From Chryseobacterium gleum (lineage in GTDB: Bacteria > Bacteroidota > Bacteroidia > Flavobacteriales_D > Crocinitomicaceae), in NCBI GenBank assembly GCA_945902775.1, contig CAMDMY010000009.1:1-52539 (forward strand): DNA of 52,539 nt, read 5' to 3'. Of this stretch, positions 1 to 8,531 are shown one piece after another. The notes under the pieces are model-generated. The model did no database searches, was not told where the DNA came from, and saw nothing but the letters and a program-made list of their open reading frames with translations. Each line of letters begins with the position of its first letter. The first letter of the stretch is position 1. Made by a program: the position numbers and the translations under genes.

Positions 1-438
1 TCTCAATTCAGGTTCAAAAGATATCTTACCAACCATAACAATTGCATCTTCTTCATTTTTAGGTGTTTCAACACGACGAAGAATCGCTGTAATTCGAGCC
101 AACAATTCCTCCATTGAAAAAGGTTTCGTTAAATAATCATCTGCACCAAGTGCAAAACCTTCTAACTTATCCTCTTTTAAACCTTTAGCAGTTAGGAAAA
201 GAATAGGAACTTTACGGTCGATTTCACGAATTTCTTTTGCTAACGTAAAACCATCCATCACTGGCATCATTACGTCGAATAAACAGAAATCAAATTTTTG
301 TTCGTTGAAACGTTCGAATGCAGCTTTTCCATTGCGAACCAAGTCCACATCAAAACCTTTCGATTTCAAATAGGTTTGTAATAATAATCCTAAATTATCA
401 TCGTCTTCAGCTAATAAGATGTTTGTTTTTTTGCTCAT
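1..438 (-). CDS. OmpR-family response regulator (3' part outside window)
   Basis: This is a cytoplasmic transcriptional regulator of a two-component system; only the N-terminal 146 residues are in the window and the DNA-binding domain lies beyond base 1. It starts MSKKTNILLAEDDDNLG. The receiver domain has the acidic triad E11/D12/D13, phospho-acceptor D55 in CLFDVMMPVMDG, and the switch lysine in DDYLTKPF. The linker and the start of the OmpR-type winged-helix domain (MVGKISFEPE) follow. The ATG lies 3 nt after the stop of the sensor kinase on the same strand, so the pair is one operon and this is the kinase's cognate regulator. The regulon cannot be told from the sequence. Confidence 0.9.
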   Translation of the reverse strand, partial: MSKKTNILLAEDDDNLGLLLQTYLKSKGFDVDLVRNGKAAFERFNEQKFDFCLFDVMMPVMDGFTLAKEIREIDRKVPILFLTAKGLKEDKLEGFALGADDYLTKPFSMEELLARITAILRRVETPKNEEDAIVMVGKISFEPELR

Positions 439-440
439 AG

Positions 441-2081
441 TTAGTTTTTTATTCTTATTGTAAAGGTAGATCCTTTTCCTACAACACTTTTAACACTTAT
501 GTTCCACCCGTGTAACTCTGAAATGACTTTCACATAGCTTAAACCAAGTCCAAACCCTTTCACATTGTGTAAGTTACCCGTTGGAATACGGTACAATTTA
601 TCAAATATTTTTGTGATGTGTTCCTTGCTAATCCCAATTCCATTATCGGAAACACTTAAAAGATACGTATTTCCCTCTTTTTTAAGATCAATTACCAGAT
701 GAGGAACCTCTTCACAGTATTTAATTCCATTATCAATAAGATTAGAGAATAAATTAGTGAAATGCATTTTATCTGCCGTAATTTCAATTAATTCAATTGG
801 AATATCAATATCGATTTTACCTCCTATCGATTTTATTCTAAATTGAGCATTATGAACTACTTCATGAATAATTTCATTTAATAGCACTTTTTCTTTCTTC
901 AATTTTAATTCACCTCTATCCATTACGGCACTTTGAAGAATACGTTCAACCAATAAACTTAATCGTTGATTTTCATCGTTGATCATCTTTACAAATGGCG
1001 CAGATTGATCTGTGCTACCACCCAACATGTCTGGGTCTGACATTGCTTGACAAGCCAATGAAATAGTAGAAATGGGTGTCTTAAATTCGTGTGTCATATT
1101 CGAAATGAAGTCACTTCTTAATTCAGACAATTTTTTTTGCGTTAAAATAGTTTTAAACATAAACACCAAAGCAATGATTATGAGGAACATCAATAATAAA
1201 CTGATCGACATAGAGCCCCACATTTCTTTTAATAAGAACGAACCTTTTGAGGGGAAATTTATGTGTAATGTCAATATTTCATCCAAGGTATTACTTGGGA
1301 AAAGTATCACATTTGCCGTTTTTAGGGTGTCCAATTCTGTTGAATAATTATGTGATTGACAGCTTTTTATAGATTTTAATGATTTCAGTTTAAAAGGAAG
1401 TGTTTTACCTTCATCATTGATAATCATAATTTCGTAATTCAAAGGCAATTCATCCGATTTTAATTCATGATAAATTACCGAATCTAAAAAATCTAAATCG
1501 ATTCGTTTTTCGGGTTCTTCGTATACATTGTAACGAAAAGCTTCCACCATCATTTCATTTACAAATCGAGCTTTTTTGAATATTTGCTTTAAAACTCGTT
1601 CATCCAATTGAATAGAAACAACTGATTTTGTTCCTTGAATTTGTTTAGTTTGAGGATTGAATAAATCTCGGACTTGTTTTACATCTCTTGCTAACACTTT
1701 ATGTTCAGCCGTTAAACCAGATAAAGTATCAAAGGCTTTCCCTTTGATAATTAGGTAATTTTGCATTTCCCCATTTTCAAAAATAGAAGTATCTTGAATT
1801 GAAATCGATTCTTGAGAGGAAAGTAAATTTTGAAATTCTTCTTTTAAAACATCCTTGTATTGACCGCTAAAATCGCGGTTTACGATGTGCATATAACGGC
1901 GAATATCTTCTGCTTTTTCGTGACGAATAGCAATTCTTTCAAGTGTCGTGTTGACTTTGCTCTTAAATTGTGTTGATTTTCTATCGTATAATTGCGCTGT
2001 TTGAAACGATTGAATCACCAGTAAGGCCAACATCGAAACAACTACTAAAACGAAAATAAAATTGACACGAATTTTTTTCAA
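441..2081 (-). CDS. Membrane sensor histidine kinase
   Basis: This 546-aa HisKA/HATPase kinase phosphorylates the regulator encoded directly downstream. There is a transmembrane helix at about residues 7-25, a periplasmic sensor region of about 260 residues with no recognised domain, and a second helix at about 290-311. The H-box ISNMTHEFKTPIS carries phospho-acceptor H331. The N-box (FSNLIDNGIKY, about 445-455), G1 (SDNGIGIS, about 478-485) and G2 (GFGLGLSY, about 509-516) follow, so the kinase looks complete and active. The layout (two helices, large extracytoplasmic sensor, no HAMP seen) is common in Bacteroidota HK-OmpR pairs. The ligand is unknown. Confidence 0.92.
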   Translation of the reverse strand: MKKIRVNFIFVLVVVSMLALLVIQSFQTAQLYDRKSTQFKSKVNTTLERIAIRHEKAEDIRRYMHIVNRDFSGQYKDVLKEEFQNLLSSQESISIQDTSIFENGEMQNYLIIKGKAFDTLSGLTAEHKVLARDVKQVRDLFNPQTKQIQGTKSVVSIQLDERVLKQIFKKARFVNEMMVEAFRYNVYEEPEKRIDLDFLDSVIYHELKSDELPLNYEIMIINDEGKTLPFKLKSLKSIKSCQSHNYSTELDTLKTANVILFPSNTLDEILTLHINFPSKGSFLLKEMWGSMSISLLLMFLIIIALVFMFKTILTQKKLSELRSDFISNMTHEFKTPISTISLACQAMSDPDMLGGSTDQSAPFVKMINDENQRLSLLVERILQSAVMDRGELKLKKEKVLLNEIIHEVVHNAQFRIKSIGGKIDIDIPIELIEITADKMHFTNLFSNLIDNGIKYCEEVPHLVIDLKKEGNTYLLSVSDNGIGISKEHITKIFDKLYRIPTGNLHNVKGFGLGLSYVKVISELHGWNISVKSVVGKGSTFTIRIKN

Positions 2082-2409
2082 ACCATTAACTTTTCAACTA
2101 AAGTAACGGAATCTAGGAAGTATATTGTCTACTTAACTTTTTTTAACGAATAAATAGTATAGACTCGGAGACCGTGATGATAAATCATCACTCAAAGAGA
2201 TTAGACCGCTTCACTCAAAGACTGATTCACATTCCCGAAAAACGAAGTACTTGAGAATTGAAAATTTAAAAAATTCTACTGTTGGTGGGACGTACAAGTT
2301 TGACAAAAAAAAGAGGCTATTTCGAGTTTGAAATAGCCTCTTTTGAATATAATAAACACAGTAAATCAAGTCTTAAAGCGAAGCGATCTAATGTCTTAAA
2401 GTCTAATGT
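2082..2409. other. Intergenic region with small repeats
   Basis: No coding frame is supported in these 328 bases. They hold an inverted repeat (GTGATGAT-AA-ATCATCAC, 2173-2190), two oppositely oriented copies of a GAAGCG(G/A)TCTAAT motif (2200-2212 minus, 2380-2392 plus), a low-complexity stretch of GTCTAATGTCTAA type before 2410, and the terminator listed separately. The kinase promoter should lie near 2090-2150, but no clear TANNTTTG box was found there. Confidence 0.6.
2305..2342 (-). terminator. Rho-independent terminator of the acyl-CoA dehydrogenase gene
   Basis: A perfect 13-bp stem (2311-2323 with 2330-2342, GAAATAGCCTCTT arm) encloses a 6-nt loop. On the minus strand it is followed by a run of eight Ts (2312-2305), so it ends transcription from the gene at 2410-3609 before the kinase gene. 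Confidence 0.85.
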
Positions 2410-3609
2410 CTAAATTGGCATCTCTCTTGTAAAAGCAGGAATTCCAGTTACATCCATACCTGTAATTAACAAGTGAATATCATGAGTTCCTTCATACGTC
2501 ATAACTGACTCTAAATTAGCCATATGGCGCATCATTGAGAATTCTGAAGTGATACCCATACCACCATGGATTTGGCGCGCTTCTCTAGCAATATTGATTG
2601 CGATTTCACAGTTGTTACGTTTAGCCATAGAAATTTGAGCAGAAGTCGCTTTCCCTTCATTTCTTAATTGACCTAGACGGAAAGTTAAAAATTGTGCTTT
2701 TGTAATTTCAGTAATCATTTCAGCCAATTTCTTTTGTTGTAATTGGAAAGCACCAATTGGAACACCAAATTGTGTTCTTTCTTTACAATATCTTAGAGCT
2801 TGATCGTAACAATCCATAGCAGCGCCTAAGGCACCCCATGCAATACCAAATCTCGCAGAATCTAAACAACTTAAAGGGGCACCTAAACCAGATCTACCCG
2901 GTAAAATGTTAGATTTTGGAACTTTTACATTTACAAAAATTAATTCTCCAGTTGCAGAAGCTCTTAATGAAAGTTTACCATGCATTTCTGGAGTAGAAAA
3001 ACCTTCCATTCCACGTTCAACGATAATTCCGTAAATCCTTCCTGTTTCATCTTTTGCCCAAACAACTGCTATATCAGCAAACGGAGCATTAGAAATCCAC
3101 ATTTTAGCGCCATTCAAGATAACGTTTTCACCGTCACCTGCATCTTTGAAATTGGTTGTCATTCCACCAGGATTTGACCCATGATCTGGTTCAGTTAAAC
3201 CAAAACATCCCATCATTTCACCTGTCGCTAATTTAGGAAGGTATTTATTTTTGTGCTCTTCAGAACCATATTTCCATATAGGATACATTACCAAAGAACT
3301 CTGAACAGATGCAGTTGAACGTAAACCCGAATCACATCTTTCTAATTCTTGCATAATTAAACCATACGAAATTTGGTCTAATCCTGGCCCACCATATTCC
3401 TCTGGAATATAAGGTCCAAAAGCACCAATTTCTCCTAATCCACCTAAAATGTGCATCGGGAAAGTTGCTTTTTCATAATGTTCATCGATAATAGGAGAAA
3501 CTTCTTTCTTTACCCATGCACGAGCAGCATCACGAATCATTTTTTGTTCTTCTGTAAGCAAGTCATCCATGTTATAATAATCAGGATGTACGTATAAATC
3601 TGTTCCCAT
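2410..3609 (-). CDS. Glutaryl-CoA dehydrogenase (acyl-CoA dehydrogenase family)
   Basis: A 399-aa FAD flavoprotein predicted to oxidise and decarboxylate glutaryl-CoA to crotonyl-CoA in lysine/tryptophan breakdown. Residues along the whole length match the glutaryl-CoA dehydrogenase subgroup: SVQSSLVM after the arginine in CDSGLRS, the FAD-contacting GCFGLTEPDHGSNPGG, KLSLRASATGE, ERTQFGVPIGAFQL, and the C-terminal TYEGTHDIHLLITG, where E373 is the expected catalytic base. The length is normal for the bacterial enzyme. It is monocistronic, with a terminator after it and a divergent gene before it. Another short-chain acyl-CoA substrate is possible, but the YEGTHDIH and SVQSSL signatures favour glutaryl-CoA. 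Confidence 0.88.
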   Translation of the reverse strand: MGTDLYVHPDYYNMDDLLTEEQKMIRDAARAWVKKEVSPIIDEHYEKATFPMHILGGLGEIGAFGPYIPEEYGGPGLDQISYGLIMQELERCDSGLRSTASVQSSLVMYPIWKYGSEEHKNKYLPKLATGEMMGCFGLTEPDHGSNPGGMTTNFKDAGDGENVILNGAKMWISNAPFADIAVVWAKDETGRIYGIIVERGMEGFSTPEMHGKLSLRASATGELIFVNVKVPKSNILPGRSGLGAPLSCLDSARFGIAWGALGAAMDCYDQALRYCKERTQFGVPIGAFQLQQKKLAEMITEITKAQFLTFRLGQLRNEGKATSAQISMAKRNNCEIAINIAREARQIHGGMGITSEFSMMRHMANLESVMTYEGTHDIHLLITGMDVTGIPAFTREMPI

Positions 3610-3690
3610 ATCTTATAGTTTCGTGTATAATATGATGTAAAATTAATTCTTTTTTTTGGTGCAAAAAAGAATTATTCTTCATTTTGGATG

Positions 3691-3698
3691 TAACTTTG
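3691..3698 (+). promoter_or_regulatory. Putative -7 box (TAACTTTG) for the DUF4271-hemD operon
   Basis: It matches the Bacteroidota -7 consensus TANNTTTG, 28 nt before the ATG at 3727. No good -33 TTTG at the usual spacing was seen. Confidence 0.5.
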
Positions 3699-3726
3699 TG
3701 AAAAAAAATAAAAATTGCAAGAATAA

Positions 3727-4443
3727 ATGTCATTAATTCAACAAATATTTAGTGAAGGAGCATTGTTAGATGTCCCTTCAGAATTAATGTTGAGAGAAAA
3801 TAATCTTTCTCACAAGGTAATTCCTTTGGTGCTTGTTTCTTTTTTAATGATCACGTTCGCTAAATTTCAAAATAATTCCATTTTTAATTCACTTTTCAAA
3901 TTATTATTTGCTAATCGTAATTTTGACCAAGTATTTAAAGAGGAAATTAAGCTAGGCTCATCTAGTTCCGTTGCATTAATCATAAATTATTTTTTTATTA
4001 TTTCTACATGTGTTTTTTTAAGTATTCAAGCAACTACTAATATTTCATTTTCACATTCTATAGGCTTTTCATTAGCAATACCTGCAGGTGTTTTTCTTTT
4101 ACAATTAGCTAGTCTTTGGTTAATCGGTTTGATTACGAAAGAAATGAAATTAATTGTATCTCCTTTATTAGAAACATTTGTCATTATCGAATTTGTTGGT
4201 TTTGTATTATTTTTTCTTGCTTTAGTATGGGTTTTAAACCCACAATTTTCGAATTATTTTTTAAGTGCCTTTGCATTTTTATTAGCTTTTGGCTTTGTTC
4301 TTCGCTTTTTTAAGAGTCTTTTATCAGTTTTAAGGAAGGGTGTACCTTTGTATTATATTATTTTGTATTTTTGCACGCTTGAAATTCTACCACTGTTCAT
4401 AGCTTACTACTATGTAACTAAGAATTTCAGTAACTATTTTTGA
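3727..4443 (+). CDS. DUF4271 integral membrane protein
   Basis: A 238-aa inner-membrane protein of unknown function. The N-terminal 25 residues are soluble, followed by about six hydrophobic helices (about 30-48, 80-100, 110-135, 146-170, 175-195, 208-230). The C-terminal ILYFCTLEILPLFIAYYY resembles the conserved end of DUF4271 proteins. In Bacteroidota this family usually sits directly before uroporphyrinogen-III synthase, as here (24 nt to the next gene), so it is probably co-transcribed with hemD. A role in tetrapyrrole metabolism is inferred from position only. Confidence 0.8.
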   Translation: MSLIQQIFSEGALLDVPSELMLRENNLSHKVIPLVLVSFLMITFAKFQNNSIFNSLFKLLFANRNFDQVFKEEIKLGSSSSVALIINYFFIISTCVFLSIQATTNISFSHSIGFSLAIPAGVFLLQLASLWLIGLITKEMKLIVSPLLETFVIIEFVGFVLFFLALVWVLNPQFSNYFLSAFAFLLAFGFVLRFFKSLLSVLRKGVPLYYIILYFCTLEILPLFIAYYYVTKNFSNYF

Positions 4444-4467
4444 TTTATTGATTTAAATTACTGAACG

Positions 4468-5217
4468 TTGGCTATTAAAACAATTTTGGTTTCACAACCA
4501 AAACCAGACGGAGATAAATCGCCATATTATGATTTGGCAGATAAGTATAAACTGAAAATTGATTTCAGACCATTTATACGTGTGGAAGGCGTTAGTGCTC
4601 AGGAATTTAGAACTCAACGTGTAAATATTCCAGAGCATACAGCTATTATTTTAACATCAAAAGCTGCTATTGATCATTTCTTTAGAATGGCTGAAGAAAC
4701 GCGTTTTACAGTTCCAGACACTATGAAATATTTTTGTATTTCTGAAGCTGTTGCATATTACCTTCAAAAATATGTAAGTTTCCGCAAGAGAAAGATTTTC
4801 TTTGGAAAACAAACTATTGAAGACTTGGTAGAGGTAATGAAAAAACATAAGAAGGAAAAATTCTTATTGCCTTGTACGGATATATTGAGAGATAAAATTC
4901 CAGAAACTTTAGAACAACACAATATTCCTTTTACAAAAGCAATGTTGTATAGAACTGTAGCTTCTGATTTATCTGATTTAGAAGATGTTTATTATGATAT
5001 ATTAGTGTTTTTTAGTCCTGGTGGAATAGAATCTCTTTTTAAAAACTTCCCTGATTTTAAACAAAATAAAACTGCAATTGCTGCTTTTGGACCAACAACT
5101 GCAAATGCTGTATTGAAAAATAATTTACGATTAGATGTGCACGCTCCAATGCCAAACGCACCATCTATGACAGCTGCTCTAGAACTTTTTGTTAAAGATC
5201 AATTGAAAAAAAAATAA
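4468..5217 (+). CDS. hemD: Uroporphyrinogen-III synthase
   Basis: A 249-aa cytoplasmic enzyme that cyclises hydroxymethylbilane to uroporphyrinogen III in heme/siroheme synthesis. It has the HemD two-lobe layout: KTILVSQPKPDGDKSPY at the N-terminus, TAIILTSKAAIDHFF in the first lobe, MKYFCISEAVAYYLQKY, then VFFSPGGIESLF and IAAFGPTTANAV in the C-terminal lobe. The family is poorly conserved, but the SPGGI and FGPTTA elements and the DUF4271 neighbour support the call. The start must be TTG at 4468: an in-frame TGA lies two codons upstream and the next ATG would remove about 70 conserved residues. Confidence 0.88.
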   Translation: MAIKTILVSQPKPDGDKSPYYDLADKYKLKIDFRPFIRVEGVSAQEFRTQRVNIPEHTAIILTSKAAIDHFFRMAEETRFTVPDTMKYFCISEAVAYYLQKYVSFRKRKIFFGKQTIEDLVEVMKKHKKEKFLLPCTDILRDKIPETLEQHNIPFTKAMLYRTVASDLSDLEDVYYDILVFFSPGGIESLFKNFPDFKQNKTAIAAFGPTTANAVLKNNLRLDVHAPMPNAPSMTAALELFVKDQLKKK

Positions 5218-5236
5218 TTGAATTTGATTAGGCTTT

Positions 5237-5267
5237 AAAGCGTTTACAACATGTAATCGCTTTTTTT
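5237..5267 (+). terminator. Terminator after hemD
   Basis: A stem formed by AAAGCGTTTAC and GTAATCGCTTT (5237-5247 with 5253-5263, one mismatch) is followed by a T run. It ends the DUF4271-hemD unit before the T9SS protein gene. Confidence 0.7.
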
Positions 5268-5323
5268 ATTTATTTAATTCACGAATTCATACAATAATAA
5301 TTTTTTTTTAACAGATAAAGAAT

Positions 5324-5331
5324 TAAATTTG
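5324..5331 (+). promoter_or_regulatory. Putative -7 box (TAAATTTG)
   Basis: It matches TANNTTTG. A run of Ts at 5301-5309 lies where the -33 element is expected (TTTT instead of TTTG). The ATG at 5364 is 32 nt downstream. Confidence 0.5.
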
Positions 5332-5363
5332 GTGAAATAACTATAATTTATTAATTACAATTT

Positions 5364-7235
5364 ATGAAGAAAAAAATACTTTTAATTGGAACTGTTTTAG
5401 CTTCCACTTTTTCATTTGGTCAATCTACACCAGTTAGCACAACTCCAGCTAATAAAAATGTTATTCTTGAAGAATTCACTGGAATTCACTGTGGATATTG
5501 TCCTGACGGTCATCAAATTGCAAATTCATTGGCTACAGCTAACCCTAATCGCCTTGTTTTAGTAAATATACATGCAGGCGGGTATGCTCAACCAGCATCT
5601 GGTGAACCTGATTTAAGAACACCAGCAGGAAGTGCAATTGATTCATGGATGTCACCTGCAGGATATCCGGCAGGTTCAGTTCAAAGAAAATATACTTCTG
5701 GTTCTTATGCTGTTTCTAGAGGAAGTTGGTCAGGAATCGTAAATACGGTGTTAGCTGAACCATCTCCAGTAAATGTTGCTTTAGATGCGACAATTGATAT
5801 GTCTACTAGAGTTGTAACTGTTAATGCTGAAATTTATTACACTTCTCCTTTTGCTGCTGGAACAAATCATTATTTAAATGTTGGTATCTTACAAGATGAT
5901 TTCGAAGGACCACAATCTAATTACGGTTCTCCAACACCATATAATGCTTCTGCTGTTTTACCAAATGGGAATTACTTACACCAACATATTTTTAGAGGCT
6001 ATGTAAATACAAGTGGTACTTGGGGAGATGCAATTGATGCTTCACAAACTTCAGTTATCACAAAAACGTATACGTACACTCTTCCAACTGCTATTGCAGG
6101 AACTTATTTGGATTTATCTAATTTAAAATTCTTTGCTTTTGTAGGATCTGGTTATAATACAACTAGTTCAGCAAATGTTTATACTGCTGCTGAAGTAACG
6201 CCTTCATTAACGAATATTCCAAATGGGTATGCATATGTAAATGGAATCACAAATTCTTTAAATTTAGGATGTTCTACTTCTACTAATATTGCTCCTGTAG
6301 TTAAAATTACAAATGGGGGTGCAACAATTACTTCTTTAACTTTTTCTTCAAGTGTAAATTATGGTACACCAACAATTACAAATTGGACAGGTAATATTGC
6401 ACAATATGGTACTCAAGAAATTACAATCAATAACTTACCTAGTTTTACAGTAGGTTCTTCTAATAATGTAGTTGTTACGGTTACAGGTGTTAATGGGGGT
6501 ACTGGTATTATTAGTTCATCAGCTTCAGCAACAAAATCAATTAAGAAATCAGCTATTTCTACTGGTGATGTATACACAATTGAGGTTTTAACTGATAATT
6601 ATCCTTCTGAAACATCTTGGGAACTATTAAATTCTTCAAATGTTGTAGTAGCTAGTGCTGGACCTTATGTTGGAAACGGAACTTCTTCTGGTGGTGCAGA
6701 TGCTTTAAAAACGAAAAGTCATAGTGTAACATTGACAGCTTCTGATTGTTATAGTTTCAAATTATATGATACTTATGGAGATGGTTTAGGTGAAGGGAGT
6801 AATCCAGCAGGAGGATTTGGATTTAAAATCAAAAAAGGGAATGTTACTTTATATTCTAATGTTGCTACTTCTATTGGTGTTGATGTTGCTGAACCTTCTC
6901 TTGGTTCAAAAGCAAAATCTAGTCTTACAAATGGCGTATTAAGTTTAACTTACCAAAGTTCTGCAGCTATAGAAGAAATTGAAAATTCAGATGTAATTTC
7001 AGTTTTCCCGAATCCAGCTTCAGATAAATTAAATGTTTCTTTTAAAGCAGAAAATGTTGATTACACAATTAACATTTCTGATTTATCAGGAAGAGTAATA
7101 ATGAGTAACACATATTCTAAATTAACTGATAATCAATCGATCGAACTTCCTTTAAATGGAATTTCTTCAGGAAACTACATTGTTTCTGTTTCTTCAATAA
7201 ACGGAACAGTAAACCAACATGTAGCGATTAAATAA
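5364..7235 (+). CDS. Secreted Omp28-like protein with T9SS type A sorting domain
   Basis: A 623-aa exported protein. Residues 1-19 are a Sec signal peptide (cleavage near FSFGQS). Residues 30-200 resemble the thioredoxin-like Omp28 family: NVILEEFTGIHCGYCPDGH with a CxxC pair (C43, C46). The middle is Ser/Thr/Asn-rich and likely beta-sandwich. Residues about 540-623 are a type A T9SS sorting domain: VFPNPASDKLNV, DLSGRVI, ISSGNYIVSV and a C-terminal VAIK. It is therefore expected to cross the outer membrane by T9SS and be anchored or released. PorW, a T9SS component, is encoded at 29.3 kb. The CxxC pair suggests a redox or structural disulfide, but the activity is unknown. Confidence 0.85.
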   Translation: MKKKILLIGTVLASTFSFGQSTPVSTTPANKNVILEEFTGIHCGYCPDGHQIANSLATANPNRLVLVNIHAGGYAQPASGEPDLRTPAGSAIDSWMSPAGYPAGSVQRKYTSGSYAVSRGSWSGIVNTVLAEPSPVNVALDATIDMSTRVVTVNAEIYYTSPFAAGTNHYLNVGILQDDFEGPQSNYGSPTPYNASAVLPNGNYLHQHIFRGYVNTSGTWGDAIDASQTSVITKTYTYTLPTAIAGTYLDLSNLKFFAFVGSGYNTTSSANVYTAAEVTPSLTNIPNGYAYVNGITNSLNLGCSTSTNIAPVVKITNGGATITSLTFSSSVNYGTPTITNWTGNIAQYGTQEITINNLPSFTVGSSNNVVVTVTGVNGGTGIISSSASATKSIKKSAISTGDVYTIEVLTDNYPSETSWELLNSSNVVVASAGPYVGNGTSSGGADALKTKSHSVTLTASDCYSFKLYDTYGDGLGEGSNPAGGFGFKIKKGNVTLYSNVATSIGVDVAEPSLGSKAKSSLTNGVLSLTYQSSAAIEEIENSDVISVFPNPASDKLNVSFKAENVDYTINISDLSGRVIMSNTYSKLTDNQSIELPLNGISSGNYIVSVSSINGTVNQHVAIK

Positions 7236-7258
7236 TTTAAGAAAATACAAAATATTAA

Positions 7259-7290
7259 AACCAGATTCGAAAGAGTCTGGTTTTTTTTTG
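7259..7290. terminator. Terminator between convergent T9SS protein gene and hemW
   Basis: A 10-bp stem (7259-7268 with 7273-7282; AACCAGATTC/GAGTCTGGTT, one G-T pair) has a GAAA loop and a plus-strand T run to 7289. It serves the plus-strand gene and may also stop hemW transcription. Confidence 0.8.
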
Positions 7291-7300
7291 AAGTTGATTT

Positions 7301-8422
7301 TTAAATAAATAATTCGGAAGCGATATAATCTGCTTTTAATCTTCCTTCTTTGGTTAAAATGATTTTTGAATCAGTAACAATTAACCAGGAATTTTTTTCC
7401 ATTTGATTAACTTTTTTCCAAAAGGATTCAGAAGGGGTTTGAATGGCTTTTAGTTGATTCAAATTTACTCCAACCAGTGTTCGTAAACCAATCAACAGTA
7501 ATTCATTAAATTGATCTTCTGTGCTTAAAATTTCTGTTTCCAATGTCGATTGATTTTCTTGAACCAATTGAATGTACTTTATATTGTTAGAGATATTCCA
7601 ACTTCGCGATGTTCCATTGAATGAATGAGCCGAAGGACCAATTCCTAAATAATGTTTTCCTTTCCAGTAATTAGAATTGTGTTTTGATTCAAAATTTGGA
7701 GTTGAAAAATTAGAAATTTCATATTGATGAATCCCATTTCTTTCTAATTCTGAAATTAGATACTCAAATTGTTCACTTTGTTGGTCTTCATTTGCAGGAG
7801 TAATTTTTTTCGTAGCAACCCATTTACTTAAAGCGGTTTTGTCTTCTACAGTTAAGCAATAAGCAGAAATATGATTCAAACCGAAATTGATGGCTATTTG
7901 TATATTCTTTTTCCAATCTTCTAGATTAAAATTAGGTAATCCATAAATTAAATCTATACTAATATTCTCAAATCCCTTACTTTTTGCCAATGCAACGCAA
8001 TTTAAGGCTTCTTCACTTGTATGTGCACGATTCATCCATTTAAGATCTTCTTCTCTAAACGATTGAAGACCAATGCTTAATCGATTGATCCCGAGCAACT
8101 TCCAACGCTCTAATGATTCGCTTGAAATGTCATCAGGATTCGCTTCTAAAGTGATTTCAGGAGAAACTGAAATACTGAATACAGATTCTATTTTTCTTAA
8201 AATTAGAGTCAATTCTTCCGTTGTAAGTATACTTGGTGTTCCTCCTCCAAAATAAATTGTTTCGATTTGTTGATTTTGCAGGTATTCTTTTCTGATTTCA
8301 ATTTCTTTTATAATTGATCCAATCATTTCCTGTCGATAGGAATGAAATGTTGTGCTAAAATGAAAATCACAATAAGAACATTTTTGCTTACAAAAAGGAA
8401 TATGAATATAAATACCTGCCAT
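7301..8422 (-). CDS. hemW: Radical SAM heme chaperone HemW
   Basis: A 373-aa HemW-family protein that binds heme and a [4Fe-4S] cluster and is thought to deliver heme to membrane enzymes; older annotations call it oxygen-independent coproporphyrinogen III oxidase-like. The N-terminus GIYIHIPFCKQKCSYCDFHF holds the radical SAM CxxxCxxC (C11, C15, C18) with a further Cys missing, as in HemW rather than HemN. FGGGTPS, ITLEANPD, RLSIGLQSF and IYGLP follow, and the C-terminal HemN_C domain (HNSNYWKGKHYLGIGPSAHS) is present. Full length. A TATTTTTG box lies only 5 nt before the ATG. Confidence 0.92.
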   Translation of the reverse strand: MAGIYIHIPFCKQKCSYCDFHFSTTFHSYRQEMIGSIIKEIEIRKEYLQNQQIETIYFGGGTPSILTTEELTLILRKIESVFSISVSPEITLEANPDDISSESLERWKLLGINRLSIGLQSFREEDLKWMNRAHTSEEALNCVALAKSKGFENISIDLIYGLPNFNLEDWKKNIQIAINFGLNHISAYCLTVEDKTALSKWVATKKITPANEDQQSEQFEYLISELERNGIHQYEISNFSTPNFESKHNSNYWKGKHYLGIGPSAHSFNGTSRSWNISNNIKYIQLVQENQSTLETEILSTEDQFNELLLIGLRTLVGVNLNQLKAIQTPSESFWKKVNQMEKNSWLIVTDSKIILTKEGRLKADYIASELFI

Positions 8423-8427
8423 TTAAG

Positions 8428-8435
8428 CAAAAATA
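8428..8435 (-). promoter_or_regulatory. Putative -7 box of hemW, 5 nt before the ATG
   Basis: The minus strand reads TATTTTTG, then CTTAA, then the hemW ATG (8422). If it is used, transcription would start at or next to the start codon. No -33 TTTG at 19 nt was found. Confidence 0.45.
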
Positions 8436-8531
8436 AGCATCGTTTTTACTAATTGCTTAAACAAACGTAAATTTTCTTAAATATTATTTTGTAATAATGA
8501 ATATTTGTGTACATTGTACAAGTAATTTAAA

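Noticed and set aside
2160-2220. tRNA-like fold in the spacer after the kinase gene
   Set aside because: Only one short stem (GTGATGAT) can be formed; no acceptor stem, T-loop or anticodon arm.
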